Notes: generated by a model not told the origin, from the letters alone. Positions 24,019 to 32,921 are shown, counted from the first letter of the stretch. The stretch is DNA of 40,054 bases from Nitrospinaceae bacterium (GCA_029261535.1 JAJDBF010000047.1:1-40054), one strand, 5' to 3'. A program made the numbers and translations.

Positions 24019-25958
24019 TGGAAAAAAGACGCAAAAATTTTGTTGTCATCGGAGGGGGCCTGGCCGGTCTGGCCTGCACCATGAAACTCTGCGAAGCCAA
24101 AGCCCAGGTGACGCTGGTTTCCTATCAGGCGGTCAAGCGTTCGCATTCTGTTTGTGCGCAGGGGGGGATCAACGCCGCCATCAACTCCAAGGGCGAAGGC
24201 GATTCACCGGACATTCATTTTTACGATACGGTCAAGGGCGGCGATTTTCTCGCCAACCAACCGCTGGTGCGGGACATGTGTTTTCAGGCACCGGCGATCA
24301 TCCACCTGATGGATCGTCTCGGGGTGGCGTTCAACCGCTCGCCGGAAGGGCATCTGGAGTTCAGGCGTTTTGGCGGCACCTTGTATTCACGCACCGCGTT
24401 TGCCGGTGCCACCACCGGGCAACAACTGCTGTATGCGCTCGATGAACAGGTGCGTCGCTACGAACACGATGGTCAGGTGACCAAGCTGGAATGGCACGAG
24501 TATCTGGAAGCTGTGATCGACCATGACGGAGTTTGTCGGGGAGCGGTCCTTAACGATTTACGCACAGGAGACATTTTCACCGTGGGTGGAGATGCGGTGG
24601 TGCTGGCAACCGGCGGCCCGGCACAGGTTTACGGGCGGTCGACCGGGTCCACCGTCTGCACCGGAGCGGCGGCGACATCAGCCTATTTGCAGGGCGCGAA
24701 ATACGGCAATGCTGAATTCATCCAGATTCATCCGACAGCCATTCCCGGCCACGATAAATTGCGGTTGATGAGTGAATCCGCTCGCGGTGAAGGTGGTCGT
24801 ATCTGGGTCCCCAAAACGCCGGGTGATGCCCGCCCACCTCGTGAGATTCCGGAAGCGGAGCGTTATTTTTTCCTGGAAGAAAACTATCCCCTGTTTGGCA
24901 ATCTGGTGCCGCGCGATGTTGCCAGCCGTGAGATCTACGACATAGTCTTCAACAAGAAAATGGGGGTTGCCGGTGAGTCCATGGTCTACCTCGATCTGAC
25001 TCATCAATCGCGCGAATTTCTCGACAACCGATTGGGCGGCATTATCGATATTTATGAAAAGTTCACCGGCGATGACCCGCGGGAAGTGCCGATGAAAATT
25101 TTTCCGGCGGTGCATTATTCGATGGGCGGGTTGTGGACCGACTATCAAGACGATGGTAACGGCTTGATCGATCATCAATCACCACGCAACCAGATGACAT
25201 CCATCACCGGCTTGTTCGCCGCCGGGGAAGCGGACTATCAGTACCATGGCGGCAACCGGCTGGGGGCCAACTCCCTGCTCAGTTGTATTTATACGGGGCT
25301 GATGATGGGACCGGGTTTGATTCAATACGCCAAAAACCAGAATAAGGTTTTCGAGAATGTGGAATCGCAGGTGTTCGAAAAAGCCGTGAACAAATGGAAG
25401 GATCGGTTTAGCAAGATCAAGTCCATGCAAGGCAGAGAAAACCCGTATGACCTGCATCAGGAGTTAGGGGAAACCATGATGGAGCATGTGCTGATCGTTC
25501 GTGAAAACGCCAAGCTGGAAAAAGCACTGACCCTGATCGACGATATCGAAACCCGGTTTGCTGATGTGCGCTGTCTGGACACCACGCATTGGGCGAACCC
25601 GACACCGAGCTTCATCAATCAGTTGAATGCGATGATCCACCTGTCCCGCATCATCACCTTGGGGGCGTTACAGCGCAACGAATTTCGCGGGGCCCATTAC
25701 AAGCCGGACTTCGACCTCAAACAACCGTCCGATTTTGACCCGCATGAATATGTCGATTATATGGAGCAGAAAAATTACGATGAAGTGCCTGAGGACACCT
25801 TTCCTGATGGGCACATGGCTTACATGAAACGGTTCGAGTCCAACAACGAAGAGTGGTTGAAAACGACCATCGCCCATTTTGATGAGGGCAAACCCCATAT
25901 CAGTTACGAGCCGGTGGACACCTCGATTGTGCCACCGCGCCCCAGAAAATACGATTGA
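24018..25958 (+). CDS. sdhA: Succinate dehydrogenase flavoprotein subunit
   Basis: The catalytic FAD subunit oxidises succinate to fumarate, or reverses it. The 646-residue protein has the FAD-binding start V-I-G-G-G-L-A-G-L-A-C and the covalent FAD His in R-S-H-S-V-C-A-Q-G-G. The substrate-site motif is H-P-T-A-I-P and the Arg motif is E-S-A-R-G-E-G-G-R. Further motifs are H-Y-S-M-G-G and N-R-L-G-A-N-S-L-L-S. The long insertions after residue 250 are typical of the Bacteroidetes/Bacillus class. It is coupled with sdhC, and sdhB follows four bases after its stop. Whether the enzyme runs forward or in reverse in the cell cannot be told. Confidence 0.95.
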   Translation: MEKRRKNFVVIGGGLAGLACTMKLCEAKAQVTLVSYQAVKRSHSVCAQGGINAAINSKGEGDSPDIHFYDTVKGGDFLANQPLVRDMCFQAPAIIHLMDRLGVAFNRSPEGHLEFRRFGGTLYSRTAFAGATTGQQLLYALDEQVRRYEHDGQVTKLEWHEYLEAVIDHDGVCRGAVLNDLRTGDIFTVGGDAVVLATGGPAQVYGRSTGSTVCTGAAATSAYLQGAKYGNAEFIQIHPTAIPGHDKLRLMSESARGEGGRIWVPKTPGDARPPREIPEAERYFFLEENYPLFGNLVPRDVASREIYDIVFNKKMGVAGESMVYLDLTHQSREFLDNRLGGIIDIYEKFTGDDPREVPMKIFPAVHYSMGGLWTDYQDDGNGLIDHQSPRNQMTSITGLFAAGEADYQYHGGNRLGANSLLSCIYTGLMMGPGLIQYAKNQNKVFENVESQVFEKAVNKWKDRFSKIKSMQGRENPYDLHQELGETMMEHVLIVRENAKLEKALTLIDDIETRFADVRCLDTTHWANPTPSFINQLNAMIHLSRIITLGALQRNEFRGAHYKPDFDLKQPSDFDPHEYVDYMEQKNYDEVPEDTFPDGHMAYMKRFESNNEEWLKTTIAHFDEGKPHISYEPVDTSIVPPRPRKYD

Positions 25959-25962
25959 TGCC

Positions 25963-26712
25963 ATGACGACTAAAAACATTGCCCTGAAAATCAAACGACA
26001 GGATGCCCCGGACACCAAACCCTATTGGCAGGAGTTCGAGGTGCCTCATAGGAAAAATTTGAATATCATTTCCTGTCTGCAGGATATTCAGCGGGGTCCG
26101 GCAACGACCAAAGGGGTCACCGTCAATCCGGTGGTCTGGGAATGCAATTGCCTGGAGGAAGTCTGCGGCGCGTGCACCATGGTCATCAATGGTCGAGTGC
26201 GGCAAGCCTGCACTGCTCTGGTTGATAAACTGGAGCATCCCATTTCACTGGAGCCGATGACCAAATTTCCGATCGTTCGGGATTTGCATGTTGATCGCAG
26301 TCGTATGTTCAAAAACCTCAAGAAGGTGAAGGCCTGGATCAACATCGACGGCACCCATGATATCGGGGAAGGACCGATACTTCCCGAGGATGAACGCGCC
26401 AAACGCTACGTCCTGTCGGAGTGCATGACCTGCGGGTGCTGTCTCGATGCCTGCCCCCAGTTTACCAGTGACAATAATTTCCTCGGCGCGGCGACTTTCG
26501 GCCAGGTGCGCCTGTTCAACGCCCATCCCACCGGCAAGCACAATCAGGAAGAACGGCTGGAAGCCGTTATGGGAGAAGGCGGAATCGCCGATTGCGGTAA
26601 CGCTCAGGTTTGCGTTGAGGTGTGCCCCAAGAATATTCCTCTGACCGAAAGCATCGCCGATATTGGCGGTCAGGCGACTCTCCAGATAATTAAAAACCTG
26701 TTGTTCAAATAA
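25963..26712 (+). CDS. sdhB: Succinate dehydrogenase iron-sulfur subunit
   Basis: SdhB carries electrons from FAD to the haem/quinone anchor. The 249-residue protein has a plant-ferredoxin-type [2Fe-2S] motif C-x4-C-x2-C with a fourth Cys 11 residues on (within C-N-C-L-E-E-V-C-G-A-C). A bacterial-ferredoxin part follows with C-M-T-C-G-C-C-L-D-A-C and C-V-E-V-C-P-K, for the [4Fe-4S] and [3Fe-4S] clusters. The ATG at 25963 starts the normal N-terminus; a longer frame begins inside sdhA. It is the last gene of the sdhCAB operon. Confidence 0.95.
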   Translation: MTTKNIALKIKRQDAPDTKPYWQEFEVPHRKNLNIISCLQDIQRGPATTKGVTVNPVVWECNCLEEVCGACTMVINGRVRQACTALVDKLEHPISLEPMTKFPIVRDLHVDRSRMFKNLKKVKAWINIDGTHDIGEGPILPEDERAKRYVLSECMTCGCCLDACPQFTSDNNFLGAATFGQVRLFNAHPTGKHNQEERLEAVMGEGGIADCGNAQVCVEVCPKNIPLTESIADIGGQATLQIIKNLLFK

Positions 26713-26816
26713 ACGGGGTGTGCCGACGCGGGGTTTTTTATTCCCAACCCCAGCGGGATTTGCTATGATTTTAAAGGAAATTTTTGATCTTAAACCGGAT
26801 ATTCAAGGACACCCAA

Positions 26817-27704
26817 ATGAAAGTATCGCTGGCAAGCGCGCTCGGCACCTGCTTCGGGGTAAAAGATGCCATCAATATGGCACTGGAACCTCAATTTAAG
26901 GACGACCTGACGATCGTCGGACAACTGGTCCACAACCGGCAGGTGAATGAAGCCCTGAACAAGAATGGCATTGCCCTCGTCAATGGCGTTGATGAACTCG
27001 ATGTTGCCAAGTCGAAAAAGGTGATGATCACCGCGCACGGGGCGGCCGAAAAAATGAAAACCCAGCTCACCGATGCCGGGTTTGTTGTGTTCGATGCCAG
27101 TTGCCCACTGGTGATGCGTGTGCACAGCCAGATAAAATCCATGGTGGAAAAAGATTATTTTCCTGTGGTCATCGGTCAGGAAGCCCATGTGGAAGTGAAG
27201 GGCATTGTTGGGGACCTGAAAGAATACATTGTGATTGGAGATGAAGGGGATTTCGAGAAACTGCGCGCCACCGGCAAGCGAAAACTTGGCATTGTCAGTC
27301 AGACCACGCAACAAGTAGAAAAAGTAGAGACGCTGGTCAAGAAAATCCGCGAAATGGATTGCGTTGATGAAGTAGCGTTTGTGAACACGGTTTGTCAACC
27401 AACACGCGACCGGCAGGTTGCCGTGCGTGAACTTGCGGATCAGGTCGACCTGATGATCGTGATCGGCGGTTACAATTCATCCAATACCAAAAAGCTGGTT
27501 GCGGTGTGTAAAGAGAAGCCGGTTGAGGCGCATCATATCGAGGACTCCTCGCAACTCGACCGTAAATGGTTTCTGGACAAGCAACATGTGGGCATCACCG
27601 CTGGCACCAGCACGCCGGAATGGGTCATCAACGAAGTGCACACCGCCATTCTTAAAATTGCCCAGGAAATGGATAAGAGGGAACAACCCGTTGCCGCTTC
27701 CTGA
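26817..27704 (+). CDS. ispH: 4-hydroxy-3-methylbut-2-enyl diphosphate reductase
   Basis: IspH makes IPP and DMAPP in the last step of the MEP isoprenoid pathway. The 295-residue protein has the three cluster ligands C12 (G-T-C-F-G-V), C96 (A-S-C-P-L-V) and C193 (N-T-V-C-Q-P-T), at the expected spacing. V-H-N near residue 40, the I-T-A-H-G-A motif and the substrate motif N-S-S-N-T near 223 are also present. C-F-G-V and other changes mark a divergent branch of the family. The ATG at 26817 with AAGGA upstream fits the N-terminus; a longer frame starts at 26784. Its neighbour downstream, a squalene/phytoene synthase, uses the same precursors. Confidence 0.92.
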   Translation: MKVSLASALGTCFGVKDAINMALEPQFKDDLTIVGQLVHNRQVNEALNKNGIALVNGVDELDVAKSKKVMITAHGAAEKMKTQLTDAGFVVFDASCPLVMRVHSQIKSMVEKDYFPVVIGQEAHVEVKGIVGDLKEYIVIGDEGDFEKLRATGKRKLGIVSQTTQQVEKVETLVKKIREMDCVDEVAFVNTVCQPTRDRQVAVRELADQVDLMIVIGGYNSSNTKKLVAVCKEKPVEAHHIEDSSQLDRKWFLDKQHVGITAGTSTPEWVINEVHTAILKIAQEMDKREQPVAAS

Positions 27705-27741
27705 TCGTTACCAATCCAAAACCCAAAGCCAACTAATATCA

Positions 27742-27839
27742 GGGCATCTCTAATAATGGCATCTGGTCGCAAGCGTCCCTTGTGAAACAAGGGGAAACGA
27801 GTTGCCGGAACAGGAAATATTGAATTATTAGAGGTCCCC
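27742..27839. mobile_element. 98-bp MITE with 16-bp terminal inverted repeats and a 4-bp target duplication
   Basis: The ends are GGGCATCTCTAATAAT (27742-27757) and, on the other strand, GGGGACCTCTAATAAT (27839-27824), identical at 14 of 16 bases. Directly outside both ends lies ATCA (27738-27741 and 27840-27843), a 4-bp target duplication. The inside folds further (GGCA/TGCC and CCCTTGT/ACAAGGG). It encodes nothing and must depend on a transposase elsewhere. It lies 59 bases before the synthase ATG. Confidence 0.7.
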
Positions 27840-27897
27840 ATCAAACTGTGTGAGCCTTGGCCCTGTTGGGCAGACGGGTTCCGGAATTATTTTATTC

Positions 27898-29019
27898 ATG
27901 GATGATTGGAAATATTGCGAGCAGGCACTGCCGAAAGTCAGCCGGACCTTTGCCCTCAACATATGCGTGCTGGAAGGCGACCTGAAAAATAGCATTCTCG
28001 TGGCCTACCTGTTTTGCCGGATTGTCGACACGGTAGAAGACGCGGCTGTTCTTGATGCCAAGGTCAAGGTTCGCCTTCTGCAAGAGTTTTCCCGCATCAT
28101 GCAGGACCCGGAGGTTCGAGCATCTTCGCTTGCCACCTGGGTGGACGATTGTCGTGAGGTCGATGGTTCCGCCAATGACCTCGACCTGCTGGCCCACACG
28201 GTGACTGTGTTTCGTGCGTTCGATACTCTGCCGCAAAACCATCGGGAGCAGATCATCCCCTCGGTGGCTGAGATGGCCAGAGGGATGGCGTATTTTCAGG
28301 AGAAATTCGACGCATCCGGGTTGACCTTGCTTGAGTCGCAGGAGGAACTGGAAGAATACTGTTTTTATGTCGCCGGGCTTGTCGGCGAGATGTTGTGCAA
28401 CCTGTTTTTTCAAGCCCTGCCGAACCTGTCTCCAGCCTCAAAAAAAATCATGCGGGAGACCGCCGTTTCTTTCGGCCTGGGTTTGCAAATGACCAACATC
28501 AGCAAAGATATGATCGTCGACCGGTCACGCGGCTGGTCTTACATTCCTCGGTCTTTTATCACCGAGGTCGGTCTCACTGTCGAAGAATTCAGTCAGGGAG
28601 GCGAAGAGGACAAGAGCCTTAAAGTACTCGGTCGGATATTGAACAAGACCACCGGGCACCTCAAAGACGCTTTACGTTTCACTCTGGCGATTCCGTCCAG
28701 GTCTGCCCGCATCCGCTTGTTTTGTATCTGGCCTTTGTGGATGGCGATGGAAACGGTGGCGGTGTTGCATAACAACCGGAAACTTTTGAAATCCGATGAC
28801 CCGGTCAAGATCACTCGCAAAACAGTGAGACGCATTCTCCGGCGAACCCGATTGATCTGTTTCTCGGACCTTCTGCTCAAGTGGTCCTTCGGTTGCATTC
28901 AAAGAAGAGCCCAGTTGGAGAACCCGCCTGAGTTTGATCTCAAGGCTCTGAAGGCCCGCCTCGAAACTCTGGGACCGGGTTCACCTGAAACCACCGGCAA
29001 GGGAGCCGACAATGGATGA
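27898..29019 (+). CDS. Squalene/phytoene synthase family protein
   Basis: A trans-isoprenyl head-to-head condensing enzyme that would make squalene, hydroxysqualene or phytoene from FPP or GGPP. The 373-residue protein is all-helical and has both Asp-rich motifs: D44-x3-D48 (D-T-V-E-D) and D204-x3-D208 (S-K-D-M-I-V-D), followed by R-S-R-G-W-S-Y-I-P. S-R-T-F-A near residue 17 is also typical. The length and the extended C-terminal third (R-R-I-L-R-R-T-R) point more to squalene-type enzymes than to short HpnC/HpnD proteins, but this is a guess. A GTG at 27850 would lengthen it; the ATG at 27898 starts at the conserved part. The MITE just upstream may alter its promoter. Confidence 0.87.
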   Translation: MDDWKYCEQALPKVSRTFALNICVLEGDLKNSILVAYLFCRIVDTVEDAAVLDAKVKVRLLQEFSRIMQDPEVRASSLATWVDDCREVDGSANDLDLLAHTVTVFRAFDTLPQNHREQIIPSVAEMARGMAYFQEKFDASGLTLLESQEELEEYCFYVAGLVGEMLCNLFFQALPNLSPASKKIMRETAVSFGLGLQMTNISKDMIVDRSRGWSYIPRSFITEVGLTVEEFSQGGEEDKSLKVLGRILNKTTGHLKDALRFTLAIPSRSARIRLFCIWPLWMAMETVAVLHNNRKLLKSDDPVKITRKTVRRILRRTRLICFSDLLLKWSFGCIQRRAQLENPPEFDLKALKARLETLGPGSPETTGKGADNG

Positions 29020-29449
29020 CGAACCAAAATACGAGGACAACGGCAAAGGCATCGTGACCGATAACGAAACGACACTGAAGTGGATGCGGGAAGACACCTG
29101 GCAGATGGAAACGCGCTGGGTCACCTGGGATGAGGCCAGAGACTTTCAGCTCATGATGGGGCAAGCGAAACACGCTGGTTACAACGACTGGCGTTTGCCC
29201 ACTCTGGAAGAAGCTCTCAGTCTGGTGGCACCCGAAAGTAATAACAAAGACAAATATGGGAAACCCATTTTTCTGGACCCCATTTTTCCTGAAGGATGTC
29301 TTGCTACCTTCTGGTGTCAGGATGGAGTCGGACAGGACGGCCACACGGTCAATTTGAATACGGGGGAAGAGGGCCTGCTCTATAAAAGTAAAAGTGGACG
29401 AATGGCGGCGCGGCTTGTTCGCGGTACGCCGATTGGCTTGGGGGAATGA
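29012..29449 (+). CDS. DUF1566 (Lcl-type) domain protein
   Basis: A 145-residue protein with the DUF1566 pattern: D-N-E-T-T-L-K-W-M, T-W-D-E-A-R-D, G-Y-N-D-W-R-L-P-T-L-E-E-A-L-S-L, F-W-C-Q-D and A-A-R-L-V-R. The domain is common in outer-surface or lipid-attached proteins of unknown function, but this one has no signal peptide. It overlaps the end of the synthase gene by eight bases, so the two are translationally coupled. That link is probably positional; no shared pathway is evident. Confidence 0.8.
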   Translation: MDDEPKYEDNGKGIVTDNETTLKWMREDTWQMETRWVTWDEARDFQLMMGQAKHAGYNDWRLPTLEEALSLVAPESNNKDKYGKPIFLDPIFPEGCLATFWCQDGVGQDGHTVNLNTGEEGLLYKSKSGRMAARLVRGTPIGLGE

Positions 29450-29456
29450 GCATCGT

Positions 29457-29903
29457 ATGAACCACAATCAGTTGTTCAACATTGCTGGCGGGGTCTGGGG
29501 GTTGGTGGGCGTGATGCTGGTTCTCAGGGGTGCTGATATGTTCAAGCTTGCGGTAGAACAACAACAGGCCTCGCAAACGGCCCTGATGGCGGCAATTGCC
29601 ATCAGCCTCGTCATTGGCGGTGTCAAAGGCAAACTGGTTTTTTCCAAGACTGCTCGAAAAAACAAGGCCCGCATTTCCGCTCTGCCGACTCCTTTAAAAG
29701 TCCATCAGGTGTATTCACCCCGATTTTATTTATTCATTACCGCCATGATGGCGTTCGGTTTTTCCCTGCGTTCCTTCAACGAGTTGATCGGGGGCTACGT
29801 GGTCGTTGCGGCTATTTACGTTGGCGTTGGGCTGGCCTTGACGGTTTCCAGTTTTTATTACTGGAAGCCGGAGTCTGGAACTACCGCCAAGACTGAATCC
29901 TGA
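29457..29903 (+). CDS. Hypothetical membrane protein
   Basis: A 148-residue inner-membrane protein with about four hydrophobic helices (residues about 8-30, 40-58, 88-105 and 110-132) and a basic loop rich in Lys and Arg between the second and third. A G-rich Shine-Dalgarno (GGGGGAATGAG) precedes the ATG at 29457; the longer frame from 29394 starts inside the DUF1566 gene. It sits 7 bases after that gene and 21 before another small membrane protein, so the three may form one transcript. No family recognised. Confidence 0.65.
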   Translation: MNHNQLFNIAGGVWGLVGVMLVLRGADMFKLAVEQQQASQTALMAAIAISLVIGGVKGKLVFSKTARKNKARISALPTPLKVHQVYSPRFYLFITAMMAFGFSLRSFNELIGGYVVVAAIYVGVGLALTVSSFYYWKPESGTTAKTES

Positions 29904-29924
29904 TTCACCTCGAATGGAGAATTT

Positions 29925-30332
29925 GTGAAAAACTTTTTTCTTTCGCTCCACATGATATCCATGTGTCTGGTCATCGGCACCTTATTTCTGCAATCCCTGT
30001 CGGTGGTGTTTCGTCTACGCCTGAAAACCAAAGAAGAACGTGCCGGTCTGCGCGCAACACAAGTGCGCATCCACAAGTTCATCTACTACCCGATTCTGTT
30101 TGTCACCATTTTCTCCGGTGTCTTCCTTGCCGTCAAAACTCAGGTGTTCGAAAACGGCACCTGGATTTATCCCAAGCTCGGTTTGCTGGTGATCCTGATT
30201 GGTCTTGGTATTCTAAATGGAGTGCAGATTAAAAAAGACCTCATGCCAAAAAAATATGCGATGATGGTCCACATCGCCATATTCATCGTTGGAGCGTGGA
30301 TGATTTACTTCGCCACCGTCAAACCCGTTTGA
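29925..30332 (+). CDS. Four-helix membrane protein, CopD/SirB2-like
   Basis: A 135-residue inner-membrane protein with four helices, a short cytosolic loop rich in charged residues (R-L-K-T-K-E-E-R), and histidines within or near helices (S-L-H-M-I-S, R-I-H-K-F-I-Y-Y, M-V-H-I-A-I). Small proteins of this layout in the CopD/SirB2/HemJ group can bind haem, but the match is by pattern only. GGAG precedes the ATG. It follows the previous membrane-protein gene closely. Confidence 0.65.
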   Translation: MKNFFLSLHMISMCLVIGTLFLQSLSVVFRLRLKTKEERAGLRATQVRIHKFIYYPILFVTIFSGVFLAVKTQVFENGTWIYPKLGLLVILIGLGILNGVQIKKDLMPKKYAMMVHIAIFIVGAWMIYFATVKPV

Positions 30333-30408
30333 TGAAGTGAGTTTCGATATTGCCAGCGAATTGAAAACGGCTTTTTTATTTATCTGATCCCATTGCCCCA
30401 AACGTCTC

Positions 30409-30591
30409 ATGGATATTCTCGCCACCATTGTTGCCAGTGCCCTGATGCTGGTCGGTTTCCTGGTCATCTGCCGAACCACAGCGGAAGATGAGGACGCGTA
30501 TTATGAAATTGAAGAAGAATACGACGAAGAAAACGAGACAGTCTCCAACACCACCACGGAAAACAAAACCGACTCCACCCCCCACACTTGA
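30409..30591 (+). CDS. Small single-helix membrane protein
   Basis: A 60-residue frame with one hydrophobic helix (about 3-22, then C-R-T-T) and a very acidic, Thr/Asn-rich tail. No Shine-Dalgarno is visible before its ATG. It overlaps the longest form of the next gene in another frame but not its conserved part. It may be a real microprotein or chance; composition alone supports it. Confidence 0.4.
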   Translation: MDILATIVASALMLVGFLVICRTTAEDEDAYYEIEEEYDEENETVSNTTTENKTDSTPHT

Positions 30592-30625
30592 ACATCGCGG
30601 TAAGCCGTCTCCGCAAAACCAGAAA

Positions 30626-31207
30626 ATGAAATTCAAGGAAGTTGCTGATGAAGCCGCTGGTTGCATTCTGTGCCCGCGCATGGCCGGGGAACGCGCGGTT
30701 CTCAGCGAGAACAACGGATCGCTTGCATCCCGCGTGGTGTTTGTCGCCGAGGCACCGGGTCGGTTCGGCAGTGGTCGCACCGGCATTCCCTTTTATGGCG
30801 ACAAATCCGGCGACAATTTTCAGGAATTGATCGATCATGTCGGTCTGTCGCGACAGGACATTTTCATCACCAATGCGGTGCTGTGCAACCCGCTGTCGGA
30901 AGGTGTCAACTCTCGACCGACGGCAAAAGAAATGACCAACTGTTCGCCTTTTCTCAAGACAGTGCTTGAGCTGATTGCGCCGGAACTTGTGGTGACTCTG
31001 GGCGGGGTCGGTCTGTCTGCGATCAATCGTTTGCTGGGTACCCGCTACAAACTAAACACGCATTCAGCTCAATTGATTTCTGCTGACAACTTTCAATTAC
31101 TGCCGCTGTATCATCCAAGCCCGAGAGTCGCCAACTGGCGTCGCCCGCTGGCACAGCAAAAAAAGGACTTCCAATTGATATTGAAGGCATTGCATCTGCC
31201 ATCTTGA
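30626..31207 (+). CDS. Uracil-DNA glycosylase, family 4/5-like
   Basis: Removes uracil from DNA as the first step of base excision repair. The 193-residue form has C-I-L-C-P-R-M near the start and later Cys residues (A-V-L-C-N-P, T-N-C-S-P-F) that fit the iron-sulfur cluster of family 4. The catalytic-site motif is A-E-A-P-G-R-F, followed by G-I-P-F-Y-G. The C-terminal motif is Y-H-P-S-P-R-V-A-N-W-R. Frames from 30488 or 30503 add a low-complexity Lys/Thr/Pro stretch. I prefer 30626 because the family usually starts at this point, but no strong ribosome binding site decides it. Confidence 0.82.
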   Translation: MKFKEVADEAAGCILCPRMAGERAVLSENNGSLASRVVFVAEAPGRFGSGRTGIPFYGDKSGDNFQELIDHVGLSRQDIFITNAVLCNPLSEGVNSRPTAKEMTNCSPFLKTVLELIAPELVVTLGGVGLSAINRLLGTRYKLNTHSAQLISADNFQLLPLYHPSPRVANWRRPLAQQKKDFQLILKALHLPS

Positions 31208-31277
31208 CCGTCAACTCCACGCATCTTATTTAATAGTAAGTGAGATTCAGATTGTGAACGTCAAGGAGGTGAATGTT

Positions 31278-31592
31278 ATGTTACAAGCCAATAACAGCCA
31301 GAAAAATTTTGTATCCGAAGCTTTTGGATCCCTGTTCAGCATGACTCTTTTGACAGGTATTTCCCTGCTGATGCTGGGTATCCTGATTTTCGCTTATCCT
31401 CAATTGATCGGGCTATTGTTTGCGGCGTTCATTCTGGTGACAGGTGGGGCCATACTTTACGCGGCCTGGCGGGCCTGGAAATTCAAACGCGAAGTGACAG
31501 CCGTGCAGGAGGAGTGGATGAGCCAGCCGGAATTTGATGAAGTGAAACGACACCCGTACACGTTTAGGCGGGTGACCTGGATCGTGAGGTGA
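31278..31592 (+). CDS. Small two-helix membrane protein
   Basis: A 104-residue protein with two hydrophobic helices (about 20-40 and 45-65) and a charged C-terminal part containing W-R-A-W-K-F-K-R-E and V-Q-E-E-W. AAGGAGGTGA at ideal spacing before the ATG at 31278 is the strongest Shine-Dalgarno in this part, so high expression is likely. It precedes the aldo/keto reductase by one base. No recognised family. Confidence 0.7.
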   Translation: MLQANNSQKNFVSEAFGSLFSMTLLTGISLLMLGILIFAYPQLIGLLFAAFILVTGGAILYAAWRAWKFKREVTAVQEEWMSQPEFDEVKRHPYTFRRVTWIVR

Positions 31593-31593
31593 T

Positions 31594-32535
31594 ATGCAAT
31601 CAGTGAATGTCAAAGGACTCGACAAACCCTGGACTCGCATCACCTTCGGATGCTGGCAGATCGCGCCGAGTGGCGGCTGGGGGGATTTGTGTACCACCGA
31701 AGAAGCGGACCGTGTGGTAAAAACCGCGTTCGATGGTGGCATCCGTGCCTTTGACACCGCCGAAGGTTACGGCGATGGTGAATCCGAGCGGCGGCTGGCG
31801 AAGGCTCTGGGTTCGAACAAGGATGAGGTTATCATTATTTCGAAAATGTGGCCGGATGCGAAACTGACTCTCCCGGCCTACAGCGAACGCCTCGACAACA
31901 CGCTAAAAGCACTCGGTCGCGACCATGTCGATGTGTATCTGATGCACTGGCCGAGCGATGAGTTCAATAATCCCGCCAACGCAAAGAAGATGGTGGAGTT
32001 GATGGTGGCCCTGCGCGACTCAGGCAAAGCCCGTACCATTGGCCTGTCCAACTACCGGGCGGCGGACTTGAAACGTCTCGGCGACGGTATTTCTGAATTC
32101 GTAGTCAATCAGGTGCCTTACAATTTGCTCCAGCGGGAATACGAAGGTGAAACGCGGGAGCTGTGTCAAAAAGCCGGGATGGGGTACATGGCCTATTCGC
32201 CGACCGCACGCGGGTTGTTCGGTGGTCGCGTGGATGCGGAAGCCCTAAGGCCCCCAACGCGCCAGCAATATTATTTGTATCAGGAACCTTATTTCTCGCA
32301 GACCAAACCAGCGCTCAATCTGCTTGCGGAGATCGCTCAGGAACTGGGCACCAACCCGATCAATGTTGCTGTGGCGTGGGTTATCGCCCAGGCTAACCTG
32401 ACTTCTGCGGTAGTTGGTTCGCGGAAACACCAGCAGATCCAGGAAGTCTGCCCGGCGGGTGATCTTCAGCTAAGCCTAGAGCATCTGAAGCAACTGAATG
32501 CCGTCAGCGATCAATTCCAGAAAGACACCGCCTGA
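31594..32535 (+). CDS. Aldo/keto reductase
   Basis: An NADPH-dependent cytoplasmic oxidoreductase of the aldo/keto reductase family. The 313-residue TIM-barrel protein shows the full tetrad D54, Y59, K84 and H118, within F-D-T-A-E-G-Y-G, I-S-K-M-W and L-M-H-W-P. The NADPH-binding end is near V-V-G-S-R-K-H-Q-Q-I. The small upstream membrane protein ends one base before its ATG, so the two are co-transcribed. The substrate is not evident. It resembles the YghZ/MocA-like branch in general shape only. Confidence 0.9.
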   Translation: MQSVNVKGLDKPWTRITFGCWQIAPSGGWGDLCTTEEADRVVKTAFDGGIRAFDTAEGYGDGESERRLAKALGSNKDEVIIISKMWPDAKLTLPAYSERLDNTLKALGRDHVDVYLMHWPSDEFNNPANAKKMVELMVALRDSGKARTIGLSNYRAADLKRLGDGISEFVVNQVPYNLLQREYEGETRELCQKAGMGYMAYSPTARGLFGGRVDAEALRPPTRQQYYLYQEPYFSQTKPALNLLAEIAQELGTNPINVAVAWVIAQANLTSAVVGSRKHQQIQEVCPAGDLQLSLEHLKQLNAVSDQFQKDTA

Positions 32536-32561
32536 AACCTGTTTCTACGGAAAAGATTAAG

Positions 32562-32921
32562 ATGTCTGATGAATGGAACGATGACTACGAGTCCGGCGGC
32601 ATCACCATGGGGCCGGAAGACCGACTGGAACGCGAGATCGCGAAATCCAAGGCCCTGAAGGTGGAACGCCTTCAACTGCGCGACCGCATCTCCCGCCTGG
32701 AAGAGGACGTAGCATCGCTGGGCCGGGAAAATACTGAACTCGCCAGCAAACTGGTCGAGGCGCAATCGAAATCTTCGGACCCGCCGGACCCGGACACAGC
32801 CGAGCATCCCGGTGATTCTTGCTCGACCAACACGGCGGGGGGGAACTGCTGGAGCAAGGGCGGCGTGGTGATTTTTTTCATTGCGGCGGCTCTATTGTGC
32901 GCCCGGTGGTACTTTGGTTGA
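32562..32921 (+). CDS. Coiled-coil protein with C-terminal membrane helix
   Basis: A 119-residue tail-anchored-like protein: an acidic start, a coiled coil of about 45 residues (R-L-E-R-E-I-A-K-S-K through L-V-E-A-Q-S), a Pro/Asp/Asn-rich linker with two Cys (S-C-S-T-N, N-C-W-S-K), and a hydrophobic helix at the very end (about 101-117). It may link something to the inner membrane. It follows the aldo/keto reductase by 26 bases. No recognised family. Confidence 0.6.
   Translation: MSDEWNDDYESGGITMGPEDRLEREIAKSKALKVERLQLRDRISRLEEDVASLGRENTELASKLVEAQSKSSDPPDPDTAEHPGDSCSTNTAGGNCWSKGGVVIFFIAAALLCARWYFG

Noticed and set aside
26713..26760. Possible terminator after sdhB
   Set aside because: GGGGTT and AACCCC can pair, but the T-run lies in the loop, not after the stem.
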